A DNA stretch of 16,387 nt from contig CAZRAW010000044.1 of the NCBI GenBank assembly GCA_964598065.1, positions 1 through 16,387 on the forward strand, in the 5' to 3' direction. Each line of letters starts with the position of its first letter. Within the stretch, counting starts at the first letter, position 1. The position numbers were made by a program, and so were the translations under genes. The notes beneath the pieces were generated by a model. That model ran no database searches. It was not told the DNA's origin and saw only the letters and a program-made list of their open reading frames with translations. The DNA comes from Sulfidibacterium sp964598065. Lineage in GTDB: Bacteria > Bacteroidota > Bacteroidia > Bacteroidales > F082. Of the stretch, positions 1 through 9,001 are shown piece by piece.

Positions 1-74
1 TTGTTTATTTAGTAGACACTATTGAATAAAAATAATGAAATCTAATAAAAATTTTAAAATAAATCAAAAAAAAC

Positions 75-105
75 TTGCATTTACTTTCAAAACATGTTAT
101 ATTTG
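75..105 (+). promoter_or_regulatory. Bacteroidetes-type sigma-70 promoter for the agaS operon
   Basis: A perfect TAnnTTTG -7 element (TATATTTG, 98-105) lies 20 bp downstream of a TTG (75-77) that fits the -33 TTTG-like element of Bacteroidota housekeeping promoters. Both motif and spacing agree with the known consensus. Transcription would begin near 110-113 and leave a leader of about 70 nt, very A-rich, with no Shine-Dalgarno sequence before the ATG at 181. A short palindrome AACATGTT (91-98) sits in the spacer and touches the -7 element; it could be part of an operator, but that is a guess. No other perfect TAnnTTTG was found in the gaps between genes that I read. Confidence 0.7.
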
Positions 106-180
106 CCGAATGATATTTTAAAAATAAGAAAAAAAAACAAAAAAATTGATATTACATAAGGTATTAAAAGAAAAATTAAT

Positions 181-1326
181 ATGGTAAGTTATTTTACAAT
201 TAATGAGATAAAGCAACAACCGGAATTGTGGCTGAGTATTTTTGACCTTGTAAAAAGGAAGCGGTTTGAGATACAAAAACTTTTAAATGGATACATTTTT
301 TCAAAAGATAGCGAGGCGATTTTTACAGGTGCCGGGTCTTCGTTTTTTATTGGGGAAATGGTTAGCGGGCCGTTTCAATTATATACAGGGATAAGCTCGC
401 GTGCTGTTTCGGCAACAGAGATAGTTACACATCCTGAGATGTATGTTAATCCTAAAAAGAATACACTTCTGGTTTCATTTGCAAGATCTGGTAATAGTCC
501 CGAAAGCATTGCAGCAATTAATAATGCGCAAAAAGTTTCATCACATGTTAGCAATTTGATAATTTGCTGTAATAAAGATGGTGAACTAATGAAAATGGAG
601 TTAAAAAACATATATAAGGTTTTACTTCCGGAAGCTGCTAACGACAAAGGGCTAGCAATGACAAGCAGTGTGACATCCATGGCTTTGGTAGCATTATTAA
701 TAGCTAGGATAAACGATGTACAGCTTTTGAAAAATCAAATTAAGTTATTAGCTCTTTATTCAGAAAGTATTTTTGCAAAAGCAGAATCAATTTTCAAAAA
801 TGTTATTTCGCACAACTTTGAAAGAGTAGTCTTCCTTGGTTCAGGACCTTTTATTGGTTTAGCCAGGGAGGCACACCTTAAACTACAGGAACTAACCAAT
901 GGTAAGTTAATTTGTACATTTGATTCATTCTTAGGCTTTAGGCATGGCCCAAAAGCGGTTGTAAACGACAAAACCTTAATTGTTTATTTTTTTAGTAATA
1001 ATAGCTACTCAAGGCAATACGAAATCGATTTGGCAAATTCAATGGATGGTAAAGTCAACGGCATCTTTTCAATGGGGATTGCTGAAAGTAAAATAGATGT
1101 TAAGGGACTTAATCAGTTAATAACATTCTCAGAAGCGGAAGAAAAACTTGACGAATGTTTTCTCATGCTATGTGAACTTGTCGTAATACAATTATTCAGT
1201 TTTTACAAGTCGCTGAAAGAAGGTTTCAATCCCGATAACCCCTCCATCAATGGTGCAATACATCGGGTTGTACAGGGGGTGAAAATATATCCTTTTGAAT
1301 ATATTCCAAAAAAAATTGAATTATAG
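181..1326 (+). CDS. agaS: D-galactosamine-6-phosphate deaminase/isomerase AgaS (SIS domain)
   Basis: Cytoplasmic enzyme converting D-galactosamine-6-phosphate to D-tagatose-6-phosphate plus ammonia. At 381 residues it matches the length of E. coli AgaS (about 384) and is collinear with it as I remember that sequence. Tandem SIS domains are visible: TGAGSS at 49-54 and SFARSGNSPES at about 99-109 form the first sugar-phosphate site, LGSG near 219 begins the second, and FRHGPK at 253-258 is the signature of GlmS/AgaS-type isomerases. The C-terminal stretch with HRVVQGVKIYPF also matches AgaS ends. The N-terminal EIKQQPELW resembles the EIRHQPRAW segment of E. coli AgaS. The ATG at 181 lies about 70 nt after the predicted start of transcription. 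It is first in the operon, 20 bp before the next gene. GlmS-like isomerases would carry an N-terminal glutaminase domain, which is absent here. Confidence 0.93.
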   Translation: MVSYFTINEIKQQPELWLSIFDLVKRKRFEIQKLLNGYIFSKDSEAIFTGAGSSFFIGEMVSGPFQLYTGISSRAVSATEIVTHPEMYVNPKKNTLLVSFARSGNSPESIAAINNAQKVSSHVSNLIICCNKDGELMKMELKNIYKVLLPEAANDKGLAMTSSVTSMALVALLIARINDVQLLKNQIKLLALYSESIFAKAESIFKNVISHNFERVVFLGSGPFIGLAREAHLKLQELTNGKLICTFDSFLGFRHGPKAVVNDKTLIVYFFSNNSYSRQYEIDLANSMDGKVNGIFSMGIAESKIDVKGLNQLITFSEAEEKLDECFLMLCELVVIQLFSFYKSLKEGFNPDNPSINGAIHRVVQGVKIYPFEYIPKKIEL

Positions 1327-1346
1327 TAACCCAAAAATATATTGAA

Positions 1347-2603
1347 ATGAAATTGGGAGAAGAGGGACAAAAAACAACAGGCTTACCAATTGTTGAACAT
1401 ATACTCAGCCGCATTAAAGAAGAAAAAGAAAGGACTGGTATCAACAGAACATTATTAGCTGCTTGTCCGAACTCTATTACTGTGATAAAAGCAGCCTTAC
1501 GTGCAGCTAAACGTTGCAATGCACCCATCATATTTGCGGCAACCCTCAACCAGGTCGATAGTAATAGGGGCTATATCGGGATGAATCAGGAAGAGTTTGT
1601 TAAAACAATAAAACAGGAAGCTGAAGCATTGGGAATTAAAAGTCCTGTTATAATAGCATTAGACCATGGCGGACCTTGGTTGAAAGATGAGCACAGGTTG
1701 AAAGATATGACCTACAATGAAACAATGAAACTTGTTAAGCAATCAATGATTGATGCACTTAAAGCAGGATATGATTTATTGCATATTGACCCAACTGTTG
1801 ATGTTACTCTAAAAAAAGGTGAAATAATTAATGTTGAAACTGTTGCAAGCCGCACAGTTGAAATTATTGCTTATGTAGAAAAATTCAGGCGAGAGAATAA
1901 TTACTCTGCAATTTCTTATGAAGTTGGTACAGAAGAAATCCATGGCGGATTGGCTGACATGAAAACATTTAATAGGTTTTTAACCCTTTTGAAAACCGGT
2001 TTGGCAGATACAGGATATAGCGATGTGTGGCCTTGTTTTGTAGTTGGTAAAGTGGGGACCGATTTACATACCACCGTTTTTAATCCGGAAGTTGCAAAAG
2101 TATTGACAAATGAGGCAGCCAAGTTTGGAAGTGTAATAAAAGGACATTACTCTGATAATGTATCCAATCCCGAACAATATCCGGTAAGTATGGGGGGGGC
2201 GAACGTTGGTCCTGAATTTACCGAAAATGAATACGATGGTTTAATGGAGTTAACTGAAATTGAGGGAAAATTGTATAAAGAAGATAAAATTGTAATAAAA
2301 TCAAACTTCAAACAAATTTTATGGGATACTGTTATTAGTTCTGGGAGATGGATAAAATGGCTTTTACAGAGTGAAGTTGATGATTTTTCTTCGCTTGATG
2401 AGCACAGGCAACTGTGGTTGATTAAAACATGCTCCCGATATATTTGGACAAAACCGGAAGTAGAAGTTGCTCGAATAAATTTGTACAATAACTTAGAGAG
2501 TAATGGTATAAAAGCTGAAGAAATTGTTCTTTCGAAAATAGAAAAGTCAATGGATAAATACTTTTATAGTTTTAATTTGGTTGATTTTAACAATTATATT
2601 TAA
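1347..2603 (+). CDS. kbaZ: Tagatose-bisphosphate aldolase accessory protein, divergent GatZ/KbaZ family
   Basis: 418 residues, close to KbaZ/GatZ (about 420-426). In enterobacteria this protein stabilises and activates the class II tagatose-1,6-bisphosphate aldolase GatY/KbaY; a kinase role has also been proposed for some relatives. Family landmarks are recognisable although identity looks low: NQVD at 68-71 followed by GYIGM, a DHGGPW segment at 106-111 (DHLGPN in KbaZ), an EVGTEE segment at 192-197, and KGHYSD at 265-270 (EAHSTD in KbaZ). These residues sit where a TIM-barrel aldolase keeps its active site, so the protein may not be catalytically inert. It lies 20 bp after agaS and 21 bp before the pfkB ATG; its matching catalytic subunit is two genes downstream. 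Family assignment is secure; whether it is accessory, an aldolase or a kinase is open. Confidence 0.82.
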   Translation: MKLGEEGQKTTGLPIVEHILSRIKEEKERTGINRTLLAACPNSITVIKAALRAAKRCNAPIIFAATLNQVDSNRGYIGMNQEEFVKTIKQEAEALGIKSPVIIALDHGGPWLKDEHRLKDMTYNETMKLVKQSMIDALKAGYDLLHIDPTVDVTLKKGEIINVETVASRTVEIIAYVEKFRRENNYSAISYEVGTEEIHGGLADMKTFNRFLTLLKTGLADTGYSDVWPCFVVGKVGTDLHTTVFNPEVAKVLTNEAAKFGSVIKGHYSDNVSNPEQYPVSMGGANVGPEFTENEYDGLMELTEIEGKLYKEDKIVIKSNFKQILWDTVISSGRWIKWLLQSEVDDFSSLDEHRQLWLIKTCSRYIWTKPEVEVARINLYNNLESNGIKAEEIVLSKIEKSMDKYFYSFNLVDFNNYI

Positions 2604-2624
2604 TTGATTGTAAGATCTTTGTTT

Positions 2625-3578
2625 ATGAAAAAAAAATATGATTTGTTGGTTGTAGGGGAATTAAATGTTGATTTAATTCTTGATGAAATAAAATCTTTCC
2701 CTGAAATAGGCACGGAAATACTTGCCGATAAAATGACTATTTCCTTGGGGAGCTCCTCGGCTATCTTTGCATCGAATATATCGGTTTTAGGAACAAAAAC
2801 AGCATTTGCCGGAATGATGGGTAACGATAATTTTGGACAGCTTGTTCTATCATCTTTAAATTCAAAAAAGGTTTCTACAGAATTCATAGATATTGAAGAG
2901 AATCAGAAAACAGGGGCTTCTATTGCATTGAATTATGGTGAAGACAGGGCAATGGTGACATTTCCCGGTGCTATGAAACATTATTCATTAAAGGATATTC
3001 CGCTTAATGCATTTAACTCAGCAAGGCACCTGCATCTTTCTTCTCTGTTTCTTCAGGATAATATGAAAAAAGATGTTGTTGAGCTGTTCCAAAAAGCGAA
3101 GCAAGCCGGAATGACAACATCACTTGATGTTCAATGGGATCCGGAAAATAAATGGGATGTTGACTTTGAAAGATTATTACCCCTTGTTGATGTTTTTCTG
3201 CCCAATAAAAGTGAGCTTTTTGCAATTACTAAAATGTCGGAAGTTGAAAGAGGATTAAAATACCTAACCGGAATCAGCAGTATTGCTGCTGTTAAGTTGG
3301 ATTCGGAAGGATCTGCCTTATTTGAAAATGGAAAGATTACTTATTATAAAGCATTCAAAAACAATAATGTAAAAGATGCAATAGGCGCGGGAGACAGTTT
3401 TAATGCCGGCTTTATAAGTACAATGCTGAAAGGTTACGATTTAGATTATTGCATGAATATGGGGAATCTTATGGGGGCGATTAATACAACCGAAAGAGGG
3501 GGTACCGGAGCATTTAGCTCAAAGGATGACGTGAAGCAAAAAGCTAAAGATATTTTTGGTTTTGAGATTAAATATTAA
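2625..3578 (+). CDS. PfkB-family sugar kinase, probable tagatose-6-phosphate kinase
   Basis: 317 residues with the ribokinase/PfkB fold. The N-terminal strand is DLLVVGELNVDLI (6-18), followed by the first substrate-binding region GSSSAIFASN (42-51) and GMMGNDNFG. The C-terminal PfkB signature IGAGDSFNAGF is at 253-263, with D257 as the expected catalytic base and GAG as the anion hole. By context it phosphorylates tagatose-6-P at C1 with ATP, bridging AgaS and the aldolase. An in-frame TTG at 2604, directly after the upstream stop, would add seven residues, but the ATG at 2625 puts the first beta strand at the usual place and is preferred. It ends 3 bp before the aldolase start, so the two are probably translationally coupled. 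PfkB specificity cannot be read from sequence; a hexosamine kinase or ketose-1-phosphate kinase role is possible. Confidence 0.85.
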   Translation: MKKKYDLLVVGELNVDLILDEIKSFPEIGTEILADKMTISLGSSSAIFASNISVLGTKTAFAGMMGNDNFGQLVLSSLNSKKVSTEFIDIEENQKTGASIALNYGEDRAMVTFPGAMKHYSLKDIPLNAFNSARHLHLSSLFLQDNMKKDVVELFQKAKQAGMTTSLDVQWDPENKWDVDFERLLPLVDVFLPNKSELFAITKMSEVERGLKYLTGISSIAAVKLDSEGSALFENGKITYYKAFKNNNVKDAIGAGDSFNAGFISTMLKGYDLDYCMNMGNLMGAINTTERGGTGAFSSKDDVKQKAKDIFGFEIKY

Positions 3579-3581
3579 GAA

Positions 3582-4397
3582 ATGATTTTAAAGGATAAAT
3601 TAAAAGAAGTTCAGCGGAACAAGAAAGCTATTTTGGCAACGAATTTTTACAATTTGGAAACCTTAAAAGCGGTGTTACAAGCAGCAAAGAATACAAATAG
3701 TCCGCTTATATTACAATTGACGCAAAGTTCTATTGAGTATATGGGGCTTGATATTGCTTTGAGCATGGGACGTGCCGGTTTAAAATATTATGATGTAGAG
3801 GGTTGGATACATCTTGATCATGGGGGTTCGGTGGAACTTGCTGAAAAGTGTATTAAGGCAGGATTTGACTCAGTAATGTTTGATGGCAGCGAATTATCTT
3901 TTGAAAAGAATATCGAGCTAACCGCGAAAGTGGTAAAAATGGCAAAACTCCGCAATATAAATGTTGAGGCCGAATTAGGTTATGTGGCAAAACTCGGTCA
4001 ATCACATAATAGGATTGGGTATACAGAACCTGATGATGCAGCATCATTCGTAAAGGAAACAGGAGTAAATGCACTTGCCGTCGCAATCGGAACAGCACAT
4101 GGATTTTACAAAGAAGAGCCCAAACTTGATTTTGAAAGACTAAAATCTATTGCCCGCGCTACTAATGTTCCTTTGGTGTTACATGGTGGATCGGGTGTCC
4201 CTGGTAAAACTGTTAAAAAGGCTGTTTCATTGGGTATTTGCAAGGTGAATGTGGCGACAGAAATAAAAAATATGTTTATGAAAAGCTTGCGGCAGGTTCT
4301 TGCTAACAACGGTGAAATCGACTTAAGAAAAGTATTTCCGCCAGCCATTGGTGCTGTTTCTCGTTTGGTTGAAGGAAAATTAAAATCAATACGATAA
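3582..4397 (+). CDS. kbaY: Class II ketose-bisphosphate aldolase, probable tagatose-1,6-bisphosphate aldolase
   Basis: Zinc-dependent aldolase of the fructose/tagatose-bisphosphate family, 271 residues (GatY/KbaY about 284). It should split tagatose-1,6-bisphosphate into dihydroxyacetone phosphate and glyceraldehyde-3-phosphate. Visible active-site elements are HLDHGGS (77-83), with D79 as proton donor and H80 as a zinc ligand; FDGSELSFEKN, the second class II signature region; VEAELGYV (128-135); GTAHG with H173; LHGGSG (200-205) with H201 completing the zinc site and GGSG binding phosphate; and KVNVATE, which also contacts phosphate. All key residues are present, so it is expected to be active. 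A fructose-bisphosphate aldolase is the alternative, but the agaS-kbaZ-pfkB setting favours tagatose. A 21 bp gap leads to susC, so cytoplasmic catabolism and outer-membrane import appear to share one transcript. Confidence 0.9.
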   Translation: MILKDKLKEVQRNKKAILATNFYNLETLKAVLQAAKNTNSPLILQLTQSSIEYMGLDIALSMGRAGLKYYDVEGWIHLDHGGSVELAEKCIKAGFDSVMFDGSELSFEKNIELTAKVVKMAKLRNINVEAELGYVAKLGQSHNRIGYTEPDDAASFVKETGVNALAVAIGTAHGFYKEEPKLDFERLKSIARATNVPLVLHGGSGVPGKTVKKAVSLGICKVNVATEIKNMFMKSLRQVLANNGEIDLRKVFPPAIGAVSRLVEGKLKSIR

Positions 4398-4418
4398 AAC
4401 ACAATAAATTAAAAGCTT

Positions 4419-7385
4419 ATGAAAATGAAAAAGTTATTACTTATTTTGATTGGTTTATTCCTGTTTTCGACAGCTTCTGCTCAAATTACGGGCAAAGTTT
4501 TTGATGAAAAAGGAAACCCTATCCCTGGTGCTACTATTATGGTTAAGGGAACAACCAATGGAACGACAACCAGCTTGGATGGACAATATTCTATTGAAGC
4601 AAAAACAGGGAATGTTCTTGTCTTTTCTTATCTTGGTTATCAAACACAGAAAATTGTTGTGAAGACAAAAAACATTATTAGTGTTTATCTGAAGCCCAGA
4701 ATCGTAAACATGAATGAAGTTGTTGTAATGGGTTACAGCACTAAGACCAAAACAGAGATTTCCAGTTCGATTTCCGTTATAAAATCTGGCAACTTAAAGA
4801 CCGAAATTACAAATGACATCGGGAAAATGCTTCAGGGGAAAGTATCCGGTGTACAGGTGGTCAACAGCAGCGGTGAACCAGGTGCCAGTGCATCAATTCG
4901 TATTCGCGGGGTATCCACGATTAAACCCGGAAGTCTGGGCCCCCTTTATGTTGTTGACGGAATCATTGGCGGTTCTTATGATCCCAGTGACGTTGCGTCA
5001 GTCACCGTTCTTAAGGGTGCCGGAGCAACCGGTTTATACGGAGCCAACGCCAATCAAGGTGTTATCATTGTAACGACCAAAAGCGGGAAGGCCAATAAAC
5101 CTGTAATAGATTTCGACGCTAGTGTGGGATATAGTATTGCAGCCCAAGGTCACCTTAAAATGATGAATGGTTCCCAGTATTACAGCCAGATGGCGGAACT
5201 ATACAGGGATCCGGAACTTCATAAAATTGATTTCATTAAATTTTACAAGGACTATCCGCCATCTCTGGCATCCCGCAATTATAACTGGGTGGGTGATGCA
5301 TTCAAACCCGGTTTAGTACAAGACTACCATATTGCTGCCAGTGGCGGTAAAAGCGGTCTGACCTATTATACCAGCGTCACTTATTACAATCAAAAAGGAA
5401 CATTTCTTAATACAGGCTATGAAAAACTAAATGTAAACTCAAATTTATATTATCAGTTTTCTAAAAACATCAGCTTAAGAAACAGAATTAACATTTATAC
5501 CGATTATGGTTCGAGCTATGATTACATGGATATGTATTATACTTACTTAAATGTTCCCTGGGACAATCCTTATGACAGCACAGGGGCACCGCGGTTTGTG
5601 GACCAAAGCACCAAAAACTGGTATTCACGTGACCATATTAACCCCCTTAATACAATTCAAAACTCATCACATAACTATACAGGCACAGAAATCGACTTTG
5701 ATCTTGTATTTAATTGGAATTTAACTAAATGGTTATCATTTAGCAGTGCCAACCGAGGAAGTTTCTCCACAAGCAAATCACATGATTATTATTCACCACT
5801 TGCTGCCGGAACTTACTACGGACGAGGTTATATTAGCGAGACACAGACCAACTGGAAAAGTGATATCTCAACCAATCTGCTGAAATTTCACTTTAAGATC
5901 AAAAAAAATAGTATTGACGGTTTAGCAGGATACGAAGTCAGTAACGGATTTACCAATGATCTGAGAGGAACAGGGTTCGGTTTACCAGTAGGATTTTCTG
6001 TGCCGGCTGTAGCTTCCAATCAAATTACCATTGGGGGTTCAAACTCAAAAGGTTTTCGCCGTTCATTTATTTCACAGGTGAACTACAATTATAATCATCT
6101 GTATTTTCTTACTGCTTCATTTCGTAAAGATGCGGTTTCCAGCTTCCCGCCGAAAAGCAGGTTTGCCAACTTCCCGAGTATTGCTGCTTCCTGGTTGATA
6201 AGCAACATGGACTTTATGAAGTTTTCTTCTGTTTTTAATTTATTAAAACTAAGAGCAAGCTATGGACTTACGGGAAACTCGGATGTCGGAGCTTCGCGTT
6301 ATATGGGACTGTTTTCACTTGACACCCAATATGACGGAAGTCCTGCAGCTACGCCATCACAACTTCAAAATTATAACTTGACCTGGGAAAGGACCAACGA
6401 ATTTGATGTCGGACTTGATTTGGAGATTTTCAAACGTTTGTCCTTCACCGTTGATCTTTATAATAACAAAACGAGAGATTTGCTTGTAAATGTTTCTGTA
6501 CCCACATCCACTGGTTTTGAAGGTCAGTGGCAAAATACAGGAAACGTTACCAATACAGGGGTTGATGCCTCCCTAACCGGACAAATTATTGACACCAAAA
6601 ACATAGGATGGTCAGTAGGTGTTAATTTCGGAAAAGATAAGGATATCCTCAACGGGTTTAAAGTTCCCCTTGTCATCACTGTGGACGCTGTTTCTCAAAT
6701 CTATCGAAACGGTGGAAACATGTATACTTTCTATGTCCCGAAATGGTTGGGTGTAGATCCCCAAACCGGTGGTCCATTATGGCAAAAGATAACAAAAGAT
6801 GCTAACGGAAAAGTGATTAGCCGTTCTGCAACCAGCAATTACGCGGACGCTGCTGCTCAAGAAGTAGGAAGTGCGCTACCAAAATTTCAGGGAGGTTTTT
6901 ATACGCAGTTCCATTATAAAAATATCGGGGTATCAGCTAATTTCACCTTTTCATACGGAAATAAAGTGTACAATTTTATTGAACAGTATATGAGCTCTGA
7001 CGGACATGAGCCTTTTTATAATTATATGGTGCTGCCTACGGGTTCCTCACGATGGGTAAAACCGGGCGACCATGCCACCGAACCCAGCATGCAGAACAAT
7101 GCGCTCTCAACCGAGCCTTCCTCACGTTATGTTCAGGACGGAAGTTTCATTAAACTGAATAGTATAAATATTTACTATCGCTTCCCACAAAGAATTGTCA
7201 AAGCTATGCATCTTAAAGGACTAACCGTGTCACTAAATGCAACTGATGTTCATACATGGACCAATTATTGGGGGCAGAATCCTGAAGCAACGCTAACAAG
7301 CGCTGAATGGTCCATGCCGGGTGTGGATGATTTTAGATATCCTAACAACAGACAATTCATATTTAACATAAAAATGAAATTATAA
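4419..7385 (+). CDS. susC: SusC/RagA-family TonB-dependent outer-membrane transporter
   Basis: 988-residue outer-membrane barrel that imports oligosaccharides in complex with SusD, energised by TonB. Order of parts: signal peptide 1-21 ending in TASA before Q22; a carboxypeptidase-D-like regulatory beta-sandwich at about 23-95 (ITGKVFDEKGNPIPGAT start, FSYLGYQTQ end); a NEVVVMGY segment near 100, typical of the TonB-box region of SusC proteins; a plug domain at about 115-225 containing IRIRGVSTIKPGS and the SusC-specific PLYVVDG (175-181); then a 22-strand barrel ending in the strand QFIFNIKMKL. There is no STN domain between signal peptide and regulatory domain, so it is unlikely to signal to an anti-sigma factor. 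Either of two ATGs (codons 1 and 3) could start it. It is a standard length for the family. The substrate, by neighbours, is a GalN/GalNAc-containing oligosaccharide. Confidence 0.96.
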   Translation: MKMKKLLLILIGLFLFSTASAQITGKVFDEKGNPIPGATIMVKGTTNGTTTSLDGQYSIEAKTGNVLVFSYLGYQTQKIVVKTKNIISVYLKPRIVNMNEVVVMGYSTKTKTEISSSISVIKSGNLKTEITNDIGKMLQGKVSGVQVVNSSGEPGASASIRIRGVSTIKPGSLGPLYVVDGIIGGSYDPSDVASVTVLKGAGATGLYGANANQGVIIVTTKSGKANKPVIDFDASVGYSIAAQGHLKMMNGSQYYSQMAELYRDPELHKIDFIKFYKDYPPSLASRNYNWVGDAFKPGLVQDYHIAASGGKSGLTYYTSVTYYNQKGTFLNTGYEKLNVNSNLYYQFSKNISLRNRINIYTDYGSSYDYMDMYYTYLNVPWDNPYDSTGAPRFVDQSTKNWYSRDHINPLNTIQNSSHNYTGTEIDFDLVFNWNLTKWLSFSSANRGSFSTSKSHDYYSPLAAGTYYGRGYISETQTNWKSDISTNLLKFHFKIKKNSIDGLAGYEVSNGFTNDLRGTGFGLPVGFSVPAVASNQITIGGSNSKGFRRSFISQVNYNYNHLYFLTASFRKDAVSSFPPKSRFANFPSIAASWLISNMDFMKFSSVFNLLKLRASYGLTGNSDVGASRYMGLFSLDTQYDGSPAATPSQLQNYNLTWERTNEFDVGLDLEIFKRLSFTVDLYNNKTRDLLVNVSVPTSTGFEGQWQNTGNVTNTGVDASLTGQIIDTKNIGWSVGVNFGKDKDILNGFKVPLVITVDAVSQIYRNGGNMYTFYVPKWLGVDPQTGGPLWQKITKDANGKVISRSATSNYADAAAQEVGSALPKFQGGFYTQFHYKNIGVSANFTFSYGNKVYNFIEQYMSSDGHEPFYNYMVLPTGSSRWVKPGDHATEPSMQNNALSTEPSSRYVQDGSFIKLNSINIYYRFPQRIVKAMHLKGLTVSLNATDVHTWTNYWGQNPEATLTSAEWSMPGVDDFRYPNNRQFIFNIKMKL

Positions 7386-7392
7386 TTATAAT

Positions 7393-7398
7393 AAGGAG
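7393..7398 (+). promoter_or_regulatory. Strong Shine-Dalgarno sequence before susD
   Basis: AAGGAG lies 7 nt before the ATG at 7406, in the 20 bp gap after susC. Bacteroidota genes rarely use this motif, and the other genes in this window start after plain A-rich sequence. It fixes the susD start and may raise SusD translation relative to SusC. Confidence 0.65.
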
Positions 7399-7405
7399 AA
7401 GAAAA

Positions 7406-8938
7406 ATGAAAAAATTTGTAAATTTTAAACTGATCGGTCTGTTGGCTCTTCTAATCGTGACCCAGTCATGTAGAAAGATGACTGTTGCGCCTTCCGACCA
7501 GATGTCAACCTCTTCCATTGCCTCGTCTCCGGGTGCTCTTCTCAACGTTACCAATGGTAATTATGCCTTATTTAAAGACAATTTACCTTTCAATGGCGTC
7601 CAGAATCAAAACAATATGTACCTGCGGCAATATTTTCAAATGTCAAATTTTGCTGGAGACAATATCGTCTGCGCAAACAGAACATCAGATCCCTTATACT
7701 TCAGTTTTACCTATACACATTCTCCTACTCAGGAAAATGCCGGGTATTTTTGGTATATTTCCTATAAAATAATCAATGGTGCCAATACAGTTATAGGCAT
7801 TATTAAAAACAAAAAATCAAAGGATGCACTGGACTTACAGCTTGAAGGAGAAAATTATTTCCTGCGTGCATTTAGTGATTTCAATCTGGTTAGATTTTTT
7901 TCACCGCTTTATGATGATTGTGATCCCAGTACCACTCCAGGAATAATTCTTCGCGAATCTGCACAGATAACCCCTGTGAAAGCCAGAGCCAGTGTAAAGG
8001 ACACTTATAATTCTATTGTTAGTGATTTAAAGAAAGCTGCTGCTTTGATGAACCAGGATCGTGGTAAACAATATGCAAGCAAGTATGCAGCCTGGGCCAT
8101 GTTATCAAGGGTATACTTGTATATGGACAAATATGACAGTAGTATTGACTATGCAGATTCCGTGATCAATTCCGGCAAATATTCCCTGGAAACAAGTACA
8201 TCCTATCCCACCTATTTTGCCAATGCGCTTAGCCGTCCAGAAACCATTTGGGCCATTGCGTTTACACCGGCTGACAACGCCGGAAAATTTGGCTCTATTG
8301 CTTCTATGCTCTATTCTAACGGCAACAGTGGTTGGGGGGAAGAATTTGCATCGAAATCATTACGTGATCTGATGAGTCAACACAAGGAAGATGTCCGTTG
8401 GGATTATATTGATACACTTTTCAATAGCGATGGCAGTATTGCATTGAAGAATGGTATCCAGACATTTTATATCACCAAATTTTCATTTCAGGGCGGGTTT
8501 CCTGATCTGTCTTCACCGGTCATGCTTCGCTTGGCTGAGATGTACCTGAATCGAGCCGAAAGCAACGCTCATTTGGGTAATACCGCAGAAGCTTTAGCCG
8601 ATGTGAATCTGATCAGAAAAAATCGAGGCCTTGGAGACGCGCTTTATACGAGTGTGCCAAATGGAGAAACAATACTGGATGTGGTATTGAACGAACGAAG
8701 GATTGAATTCGCCTTCGAAGGCCACAGGATTTTCGATTTATTAAGAAATCATCGCAATATTGTCAGGGATTACTGGGGATATCATATCGTAAATTTGACT
8801 GTTGCTGATATTGACCTGAATAATCCACCGCCTATGAGTACTCCTAACGTTGTAATTCCATGGAACAGCAAAAGAGTCCAGTATTACATACCGATTGAAG
8901 AAATTTTGGCCAACCCGTTGGCCAAACAGAATCCGTAA
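7406..8938 (+). CDS. susD: SusD/RagB-family surface glycan-binding lipoprotein
   Basis: 510-residue lipoprotein that caps the SusC barrel and captures the sugar ligand at the cell surface. A lipoprotein signal peptide is clear: hydrophobic run LIGLLALLIV followed by TQSC, with Cys22 as the lipidated residue. The N-terminal SusD-like region has alpha-helical TPR-type segments (for example about 225-260, ending in YADSVI), and the C-terminal SusD/RagB domain includes the helix RLAEMYLNRAESNAHLG at about 375-391 and the family signature ERRIEFAFEGHRIFDLLR (430-447). Length is typical. It follows susC by 20 bp, so a SusC-SusD complex is expected. No acidic lipoprotein export motif is obvious right after the cysteine (RKMTVAP), although surface exposure is assumed for the family. 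Confidence 0.95.
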   Translation: MKKFVNFKLIGLLALLIVTQSCRKMTVAPSDQMSTSSIASSPGALLNVTNGNYALFKDNLPFNGVQNQNNMYLRQYFQMSNFAGDNIVCANRTSDPLYFSFTYTHSPTQENAGYFWYISYKIINGANTVIGIIKNKKSKDALDLQLEGENYFLRAFSDFNLVRFFSPLYDDCDPSTTPGIILRESAQITPVKARASVKDTYNSIVSDLKKAAALMNQDRGKQYASKYAAWAMLSRVYLYMDKYDSSIDYADSVINSGKYSLETSTSYPTYFANALSRPETIWAIAFTPADNAGKFGSIASMLYSNGNSGWGEEFASKSLRDLMSQHKEDVRWDYIDTLFNSDGSIALKNGIQTFYITKFSFQGGFPDLSSPVMLRLAEMYLNRAESNAHLGNTAEALADVNLIRKNRGLGDALYTSVPNGETILDVVLNERRIEFAFEGHRIFDLLRNHRNIVRDYWGYHIVNLTVADIDLNNPPPMSTPNVVIPWNSKRVQYYIPIEEILANPLAKQNP

Positions 8939-9001
8939 TTCATTTCTTATGGAAAAATCTATTAAGGATAAAACTATTTTTTAATCTTAAATCTTTAAAT
9001 T

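Noticed and set aside
2604..2624. TTG at 2604 as start of the PfkB kinase
   Set aside because: The ATG at 2625 places the first Rossmann-like strand at the normal distance; the extra seven residues match nothing in the family.
181..4397. Lower GC in the catabolic genes than in susC, suggesting separate acquisition
   Set aside because: Hand-counted 60-base lines range from about 32 to 53 percent GC within the window and overlap between genes; too few samples to support a transfer claim.
8963..8989. Imperfect hairpin in the susD-PKD gap (AAGGATAAAA with TTTTAATCTT)
   Set aside because: The stem is AT-rich with two mismatches and no T-run of terminator form; similar pairs arise by chance in this base composition.
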